Shown here piece after piece: positions 58,057 to 64,000 of a stretch of DNA of 64,000 nucleotides (within the stretch, counting starts at the first letter, position 1; every line of letters begins with the position of its first letter). The stretch comes from Lenzites betulinus. Its lineage: Eukaryota > Basidiomycota > Agaricomycetes > Polyporales > Polyporaceae. The stretch spans positions 639,156 to 703,155 of the forward strand of contig JABYQU010000015.1 of the NCBI GenBank assembly GCA_022264855.1, given 5' to 3'. The notes under the pieces are model-generated. The model did not search any database. It was not told where the DNA came from and worked only from the letters and a program-made list of their open reading frames with translations. Made by a program: the position numbers and the translations under genes.

Positions 58057-58518
58057 CTACGCTGGACCGGTGCCAAAACCCTCCTGTCTAAACCCCTCTG
58101 GATCCTCTGCCGCCCACCGTCTAACCTCTTCGCGGAAGTCCGCGGCTTCCCACGCGCGAAGTCTAGCTGCGGTGATACGCCCCGCACCGAGCCAATGCCC
58201 GTGATCTCTTCTTTTCGCGGTTTCCGTGAGTCCGAGGGCTCCGGCGTGCGGAGGGCTCATCGCAGCATAGGAGCCTTGTCCATGTGCGGACGGCTTATCG
58301 TGCGGTATCGCGAGGGCATGGGCCAATCCGCGCGCGAGGGTGTGCGTTCCGTGGCGTCGGTCCGTCAGGGCGCGAGGGTACGTTCCGTGGCGTCGGTCCG
58401 TCAGGGCGCGAGGGTACGTTCCGTGTTTACGCGTTGGCGGTCGGCGCATCGCGGCCTCGATCCCCTTCGCGATGGACCTTCCGTAGGGACTTTCTGATGG
58501 CGTCGGACGTGCGGACAC
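58057..58518 (-). pseudogene. Gag remnant of the Gypsy element
   Basis: An open frame directly upstream of pol in element order. It has three copies of a 12-residue repeat (RHGTYPRALTDR) encoded by 36-bp units at 58330-58430, and ends FREEVRRWAAEDPEGFRQEG, FGTGPA. No CCHC zinc knuckle is visible and the capsid part seems missing. The DPEGFRQEGFG stretch resembles the C-terminal side of fungal Gag proteins. A truncated gag is the best reading. Confidence 0.5.
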
Positions 58519-58610
58519 TCCCTGTAAATACCTACGCCCTCGGGCCGTGACAAAAAAGTTTCCCCTCGGCTCAGAACTTCATTTCCCCTCAAAGAACCCT
58601 GTGACGACCC

Positions 58611-58697
58611 TGCGAACAGCGAACAGCGAACTGCGAACTGCGAACTCTGCGAACTCTGCGAACTGCGAACCCTGCGAACCCTGCGATTAGCGATTAG
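58611..58697 (+). repeat. Minisatellite of gcgaac(t) units
   Basis: About a dozen short units (gcgaaca, gcgaact, gcgaactct, gcgaaccct, gcgatta) run in tandem at the broken edge of the Gypsy element. Confidence 0.85.
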
Positions 58698-58712
58698 CGT
58701 TGTGATTGCGTT

Positions 58713-59420
58713 ATGAGCCTTCTGCGACGCCGACACCGGCTACGAAGCGACCCTCATGCGTACCACGGGAACACCAGCTCAGTTGAGTCGTTGCCTACCT
58801 TCCGCCTGACTGCTACCACTCCCCTCCCTCCGCGCTTCTCTGCATATCGCGCCGCCGTAAGGGCACCCGACGCGAACCTAGCATCTCCTCGCGCTCCGCG
58901 AGACGTCTTCGCAGCCCGGTCTCGACCTTCTGGGCTCTCGACCGTCTCTTCCATCCGTCCTTACCGGTCGGTTGAGAGCCTCATTCTGGTGACCACCGCT
59001 GGGGGGTGTGTGTACAAGTTTCACTTGTCGGCTTCCTCCTTTGACGGCGATAGCACCGTCTCGCCCGCAATTCACCGCGTATCGCGTTCCGCGTCTCGAC
59101 AAAACGATACACTCTCAAGTGCCCTCCTACCCGACCAGATTTGCGCCTTCGTGAAAAGGCTTCCACGCTCCCTTAGCAAAGATCAGATCGACGCGCTCCT
59201 CCGTGCGGCACTGGCTGTTCTCGATACGGGCACCGCAATACTTCTGAACAAACCTGCTCCGCTCAGCGCCTCCACTGCAGATAGAATCCGCTCGGACGCC
59301 CTCGCAGTCATCGCAACCGCCCCTCTACCTGAGTGGGCCTCCAACGCAACGCTCGCGAATGACGACAAGTCGAACCTCACTGCTCCTCAACAACAAGACT
59401 TCGTGGACCAGCTGCTATGA
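58713..59420 (+). CDS. Open reading frame of 235 codons, unknown, doubtful
   Basis: The frame begins ATG and reads MSLLRRRHRLRSDPHAYHGN; a later part looks more protein-like: SALLPDQICAFVKRLPRSLS, KDQIDALLRAALAVLDTGTA, APLSASTADRIRSDALAVIA. The N-terminal half is Arg/Ser/Pro-rich and could be chance. It lies between a truncated Gypsy element and hairpin-rich DNA. It may be a fragment of another element or non-coding. Confidence 0.3.
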   Translation: MSLLRRRHRLRSDPHAYHGNTSSVESLPTFRLTATTPLPPRFSAYRAAVRAPDANLASPRAPRDVFAARSRPSGLSTVSSIRPYRSVESLILVTTAGGCVYKFHLSASSFDGDSTVSPAIHRVSRSASRQNDTLSSALLPDQICAFVKRLPRSLSKDQIDALLRAALAVLDTGTAILLNKPAPLSASTADRIRSDALAVIATAPLPEWASNATLANDDKSNLTAPQQQDFVDQLL

Positions 59421-60306
59421 AGTGTTTCGCGACTTCGGAACCAACTAGTACTGGACCTAGTACCGGCGCTAGTAGACCCACTCTTTTCGCTACTCGCAAA
59501 AAGCATCCAAGCGCTTGAAACCGATCCGTCTGCGACCCAGTGGCTACAGGACACGGCAGACTGTAAGAATGACGGGGTGGGTGCCTTACTGGGCTCTTAT
59601 CCCTGGGGTACTCTGGTCCGGGCTCGTATTTGGGCTCGGCGTACTCGTAGGGATGGTGGAGGGTAGTAAGGACTTGCCCTCCACCAGGTGCCCGAGTTCC
59701 GAATACTCGGGACACCATACGCGGTGATATTACATACATGCAGCTATCCGCGCGCTAATATGCGCGCGTGTACGTATTGTCCGATACCGTAGATATTAGT
59801 TGTGCGTTTCGCACAACTAATGGATCATGTAGGAGCGCAGGATACGCGCTCCTTACACTCTCCCCCACTAGACCTGATCCCAGGTCTACAGATATATAGC
59901 AATGAGGATAAATAGTATATATATATTTTTGAGGGCCACAAATAGCAGTGGCCATTACGCCTATGATACACAGAAGTCGTTGTGGCGTCCGACGGTTCAT
60001 GGTAGGGGTCACCGATAGGTGACCCTGCGTCTGGGTGTACGAACCGCGCTCGACGAGGCCGACGGTAAGAGGCGGCATGCCCGATAATATACTCGTCCAC
60101 CAATTTCGGTGGGGTTTTGATTGTTGATTAGCCGCTAGTAGTCGACGCAGGTGGGGCAGGCACCATGCGCGGTGATAGGGTCATGGGCGGTGAACCACAT
60201 AGGTTCACGACACCATGGACGTAGCATCGTCGTAAGGAGGGGGAGCATCGCCTCCCGGCTCTCCTCGAGTCTCTTGACGAGCCCCTGCGTCACCTATTTC
60301 GGTGAC
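59419..60306. repeat. Cluster of about twelve short perfect hairpins
   Basis: Stems with short loops occur at 59691-59711 (cccgagt/actcggg), 59749-59768 (cgcgcgc/gcgcgcg), 59795-59821 (12-bp stem attagttgtgcg, loop ttt), 59831-59853 (aggagcgc), 59869-59888 (tagacctg, loop atcc), 59934-59953 (ggccac), 60007-60024 (ggtcacc), 60097-60112 (ccacc), 60190-60208 (gtgaacc) and 60289-60306 (gtcacc), with weaker ones at 59419 and 60241. No coding region is supported. On the minus strand, tagtgggggagag then tgtaag near 59863-59880 resembles a polypurine tract and LTR start, so an LTR-element fragment is possible. Confidence 0.7.
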
Positions 60307-60409
60307 CGGGGCCGTGGTGGTGGGCGTAGCCTCGCCCTCCTCAACCTCCATGTTGTCGTTCGACGCGTGCACAGGTCTTTTTTAGTTTGTTTATTTAGTC
60401 ACCATTACT

Positions 60410-60470
60410 TAATGTGATAAAAAGCTTATCTCAACCATTAAGATGGTCGAGATAATTTGAATTCACATTA
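60410..60470. repeat. 61-bp imperfect palindrome
   Basis: taatgtga at 60410-60417 pairs with tcacatta at 60463-60470, and inside it ttatctcaaccat pairs with atggtcgagataa (60426-60455) with one mismatch. It is followed by the GATC-rich direct repeats. Confidence 0.7.
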
Positions 60471-60740
60471 GTGTCCAGCTTGGTAAACCCCATTGTAGTC
60501 TATCCCACTTAATCATTCATGATGATCTTTCTGGTAAACTACTGTGAGATATTCTCGAGATCATCGGTGTGATCATCCTCTCTCTGATCAGTATAATCAT
60601 CCTCAAGATCATCCATTAGTGTCCCCCTTGGAAACCCCGCATTCATGTCAATCACATGTAAAGATGAATGATCATCCTGCTGGTGAACTACTCAGTGATC
60701 TCCCCGAGATCACCGTTGTGATCATCCCAGCAGTTCCGGA
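60461..60740 (+). repeat. Two degenerate direct repeats of about 145 bp, rich in GATCATC
   Basis: Unit A (about 60465-60612) and unit B (about 60613-60740) share attagtgtcc-gcttgg-aaacccc, tcatgatgatc/gaatgatcatcc, ctggt-aactact-gtgat and gtgatcatcc. Unit B holds a perfect hairpin gtgatctc-ccc-gagatcac at 60695-60713. Confidence 0.65.
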
Positions 60741-60796
60741 TTCATCGGTGTAACTATCTGCTCCAAGTTAATCATTCCCCACCCACCGCACTCACA

Positions 60797-60819
60797 AGCT
60801 AAGTGCTCAGCACTTAGCT
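60797..60819. repeat. 23-bp palindrome
   Basis: agctaagtgct-c-agcacttagct is a perfect inverted repeat with an 11-bp arm and one central base. Confidence 0.85.
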
Positions 60820-60920
60820 GCCAAAGTTGATCACGCAGCCACGGATACTAAAGAGTAATACTAACCACATGAGGTGCTTCCTATGCTCGAGTTAGAATAT
60901 TGCATACTGAGTGTACCTTG

Positions 60921-62530
60921 CTAACTCTTCCGCGCCATTCTCCCCCGCTTCCCGCGCGACGCAGCAGCCTCCGCTCGCTTAGCACGTGTCTTTGGAGGCG
61001 AAGGGGCATCGTTCACGCTGTCGACCGTGCGTCTATCAGTAAGTCATAGCATACCAAGAGCTCACGACGCACCTGGCATCCTGTACCTTTCGGCGCGTCG
61101 ACCGCCTCCGCTTCGGTAAGTCACCTCCTGCATCCTCAGCGTCCTCCGCCGATATATCACCGGCGGCCTGTTCGCCAACAGAGGCACGCATGCGCGTTCG
61201 TTTGGCTGGGATGGATCTCCTGGCCGTCGGGCTCGCATGCTCGCCTTCATCGACCACGCTACTCCCCATGCTCGCAGCGCCCGCGTCCACTCCAGCCTGC
61301 AGCCCTTCTCCCATGTTCTCGGCGCCAGCTCTGAGGTCGTTCAGCGGGTCCGCGTCCTGTTCAGTGAGGTGTTCGCCGATGGCGTTGCCAGTTGGGTCCT
61401 CAGCGCTCTTGCCCACGCGAGATGGTACGCGATCGAAACTGTCGCCGTTAGAGGCATCTTCGTCCTCCTCACGGACCGAGAAAAGGTTGTTGTCTGCCAT
61501 CACAGAGCCCAGCAGGCCCTGCGAGGTGCTTGATCTAGGCGTGGCGGAGCCTTGCCGCGACATAGCCGACCCTTCGCGCGAAGGGGTAGGAAACACCTTC
61601 ACCGTGCGCGTACCCATGGTGGGCGTATGGGGGACGGAAGTGCTGACACGAGGGACTGCCTGCGCGATACCGAACTCCCCGCCGGACGATTTGAGTGGGT
61701 CGCTCGAGTCATGCGTGGGATTGTCGTTGGGGCGGCGGAAGCAGAACGGGTTGCCATTTCGCTGAGCTTCCAGCAACTGGGTGTAGAAGACTATGACCTC
61801 CACCAAGCTGAGGCCGGTGGGATCGCTCCCGCAGATGACGTCCCACGGAGCGTGGAGATATTTCGCCGGGTCTGCCGTCACCGTAGGCCATCGCAGGCCT
61901 GCTTCGTCCGGCCTGGCATGTACTGAAATCAAGATTCAATTGTGGAACATGAAACGCAGTGTGACAATACGCTTACACCAACACAGCCGGAAATACGATT
62001 CCAACACTGTGACGACATCGTCACGGGCCCACGAGTTGTCAACCTCCGGCAGCCTGGGCTGCCCATCTTCGGTCACAAGAAGTTGCGGATCTCCGCGCGG
62101 GGGATTAGGAGCTGTCCAGTGATTTGTGATAAGTATGTGCGACGCGAAAGCGGGTATGAACTGACGTACGGAGGGCCATAGCGACAAATCTCTCCCATCG
62201 ATCCTTCTCCTCCACACTGGCCCCGCCTTCGAATGTGCCAAAAGAACGGCACTCTATGTCGCTGCGCGTGCCGATTGTCAATCTATTATCGGTTCAGCAT
62301 CATCCCCATCCCCGGCATGCTTGGTAAGTGGAAGTCGTTGACTTACTCGTTGATACGGTAAGAGGTGCTCTGACGGCCGATAGCCGAGGGGTAGAGGACG
62401 TCTAGGTGTGTGATGAAGGGGAGTAAGGTCTCGAGCTCCCTAGGTTCGCTGGTAGGCCGGTCCGTATACTGTTCGCGCGCGAGCAGGAGGGAGGTCTCTC
62501 GCACACCGGGTGGGAGCGCGCGCGGACTCG
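60921..62530 (-). CDS. Basidiomycete protein of unknown function (5' end uncertain)
   Basis: Function not recognised. Exons joined by eye read RETSLLLAREQYTDRPTSEP, RELETLLPFITHLDVLYPSA, IGRQSTSYRINE, LTIGTRSDIECRSFGTFEGG, ASVEEKDRWERFVAMAL, PPNPPRGDPQLLVTEDGQPR, LPEVDNSWARDDVVTVLESY and FRLCWYHARPDEAGLRWPTV, then HAPWDVICGSDPTGLSLVEV. The junctions use gtaagt, gtacgt and gtaagc donors and keep frame, which supports the model. A long Ser/Thr/acidic region with a bipartite basic stretch (ARRSIPAKRTRMRASVG, LPKRRRSTRRKV) suggests a nuclear protein; it ends RGKRGRMARKS. The first exon is not located: the frame is closed by a TGA near 62555, so an upstream splice or a nearby start must exist. Confidence 0.6.
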
Positions 62531-63336
62531 CGCTGTAGAAGGGGCGCGCGCGGAGGTAAACTCAGTAACGCAACGCGCGCAGGAATAACGCAACGCTCGC
62601 AGTCAGCCGCGGGGCTTCGCAACGCAGTACGCACGCAGTAAAACGCAGGAGGAACGGAATAGACGCAATATACGCAACTGACGGTACGCTGTCACAGCGG
62701 AGAGGTCTCCAGTCGTCCTGCCTTGAAGGGGAAGCTGTTGCACGTTGAGAAGCGCGAGGGACACGTTCCCAGCAGTTGAGAGAGTGAGGGGTGGATTGTC
62801 TGGGGGGTTCGAATGCCCCGAAATGACTATGTACAAGAATGCCCGCAGGCTGAATCAAAAACACGTGCTACCATACGGAAGATAAGCGGAAACCGGGCCC
62901 AGGATGCCTCGCGCGCCGGGCGCACTCGCCGCGCGCGATCCGACTCGTCGCGCGCCTCGTGCGCGCGCCACTGATGCGCCCAGCGGACCCACGCGCGCGA
63001 GCAGCTAGGGCAGAGGGCTCTGGATAGCGACAGGCATCGCGCGCGCCGTGGTGAAGTGCCCGCGCGCATCTTGACCTTGCGCGCGATGGGCTACGCGCAC
63101 TGCGCGCGCGACGTAGGGGGTACCGAAGTGTGCGGTGGGCTCTGCGCGCGCTGTGGTTGGCGTGCGCGCGCAAGGGTGGAGAAGGAGGGTTTCTGGCCTG
63201 GAACGCCTGTGGAGCGTATCATCTCCCCCCCACTAAAATCTTGACCGCCCTCGGTCAACGCGATCGATGCCGGGGGTCCTTGGAAGTATAAAAAGGGGGG
63301 GTGGGGTATAGGATAGAGGCCGACCCTGCCGCCACC
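62500..63336. other. GCGCGC-dense intergenic region
   Basis: The segment contains many alternating CG runs (for example near 62515, 62540, 62915-62995, 63040-63110, 63145-63170). No exon is supported. A palindrome ttgacc-gccctc-ggtcaa lies at 63241-63258 and a TATA box at 63288. Confidence 0.55.
63288..63294 (+). promoter_or_regulatory. TATA box of the downstream unknown gene
   Basis: ggaagtataaaaaggggggg lies about 50 bp before the start codon at 63337; the start context is gccgccaccatgagc. Confidence 0.6.
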
Positions 63337-63988
63337 ATGAGCATGACCCTAGAACAACTCTTGCAAGTCGGTGTCGAGCTGCGCAGCCTTCATCCTGACG
63401 CCACCCTGCCTAGGATCGACCGCGCGACCAACGCACTGCGTCGGGTCGTTGAGGGAGGACGTGGTTCGGAGGGGGACTTGCGCGCGCGCATAGCTGCCGT
63501 GGTGCGCGCCTTTGTGAGTCGCGCGCGCTGCCTCCGCGCGCTGTTGCTGACCGCGCGCGCAGGAGGCCCACTATATCGTCTACCCGCGCGGGGCCACGCT
63601 CGCGGAGCGCGTAGAGGCCGTCGAGGGGATCGTCGCGGCCATTCCGCCCGAATTCGGGCTCGCGCGCGTCTTTGAGGACGAGTTCTACGCCATGCGCACC
63701 AGAGTCGCGCCGATGATCTTCAATCAGTGGCTGCCGGTTCTCGCGCTGCTAGAACACCGCGCGCGCGAGTACCGCGACGCTCTTGTAGGCCTGCGCGCGC
63801 TGGATCCAATGAACGCGCCAGCTCCGTCGACCTTGGTCCGCGTCGAAGGGCACTTGCAGGACATCCAGGACTTGAAGCGCGAGCTAGTCAACGCACAGTT
63901 CGCCTATGGGGAGGGGGACTTGGACATCTTGGAGAGTAACGACGCCCATGGGGACGCGCGCACGGTTCCGCGGACCGCGGAAATGTAG
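63337..63988 (+). CDS. Hypothetical small protein, two exons
   Basis: Function not recognised. Exon 1 gives MSMTLEQLLQVGVELRSLHP, DATLPRIDRATNALRRVVEG and ARIAAVVRAF. An intron of about 52 nt (gtgagt donor, gcgcag acceptor, 63511-63562) is followed by EAHYIVYPRGATLAERVEAV, EGIVAAIPPEFGLARVFEDE, FYAMRTRVAPMIFNQWLPVL, ALLEHRAREYRDALVGLRAL and VEGHLQDIQDLKRELVNAQF, ending DARTVPRTAEM. It is predicted all-helical, about 200 residues, without signal or membrane segment. Codons and even the intron are rich in CGCGCG. Confidence 0.65.
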
Positions 63989-64000
63989 AGGGCTGCGCGC

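Larger units (their letters stand above)
53814..58550 (-). mobile_element. Ty3/Gypsy chromovirus, truncated at its 5' side
   Basis: An LTR retrotransposon read on the minus strand, with pol in the order protease, reverse transcriptase, RNase H, integrase, chromodomain. The 3' LTR and polypurine tract are present at 53814-54063. At the other end the element fades in the gag region near 58550 with no matching 5' LTR or primer-binding site. It contains one in-frame stop in pol. It lies directly against the inverted repeat at 53 kb. Confidence 0.88.

Noticed and set aside
59377..60103. Minus-strand open frames through the hairpin cluster
   Set aside because: They lack ATG starts of good context or any domain, and the region is better described as structured non-coding or LTR-like DNA.

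Overview
This window is nuclear DNA of a filamentous basidiomycete, most likely a wood-decay Agaricomycete. The evidence is short introns (about 50-60 nt) in almost every gene, GC-rich third positions, fungal housekeeping genes (SLA1, SEC7, GRR1, SUA5, MOB1), an AA9 lytic polysaccharide monooxygenase, and a Plavaka-type transposase of the kind common in Agaricomycetes. Exon structures were built by eye from splice signals, reading frame and family knowledge; no database was searched. Species and synteny are therefore not claimed.

Layout. 0-15 kb is ordinary gene-dense chromosome: SLA1 (partial), a SEC7-type Arf-GEF, deoxyhypusine synthase, a 14-3-3 protein and an AA9 LPMO. 15.2-26.2 kb is an accessory block: a Plavaka transposase gene, a B-type cyclin-like gene with a four-copy 157-bp exon+intron repeat, and a multi-exon gene of unknown function with ATPYG repeats. 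26.7-52.1 kb is gene-dense again: aldo/keto reductase, CCDC97-like protein, a membrane-linked alpha/beta hydrolase, NAA10/ARD1, GRR1, an unknown protein, LSM3, U1-C, SUA5, an HMG-box factor, DBP8, a BTB protein, a 665-bp MITE, MOB1 and a DJ-1/HSP31 protein. 52.8-60.9 kb is repeat-rich: LTR pieces, a 329-bp nearly perfect inverted repeat with a tRNA-like head, a 5'-truncated Ty3/Gypsy chromovirus with one in-frame stop, and a stretch dense in short hairpins and palindromes. 60.9-64 kb holds two unknown genes in sequence loaded with GCGCGC runs.

Shared themes. Several genes serve endocytosis and Golgi traffic (SLA1, SEC7), SCF ubiquitination and cell cycle (GRR1, MOB1, the cyclin-like gene), splicing (LSM3 and U1-C, divergent over 189 bp; CCDC97-like) and translation or modification (deoxyhypusine synthase, SUA5, NAA10, DBP8). 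The strongest candidates for something undescribed are the tandem exon array that multiplies an RxxLxxxxN destruction-box-like motif ahead of a truncated mitotic cyclin, the mirror-image SINE/LTR palindrome at 53 kb, and the hairpin array at 59.4-60.3 kb.
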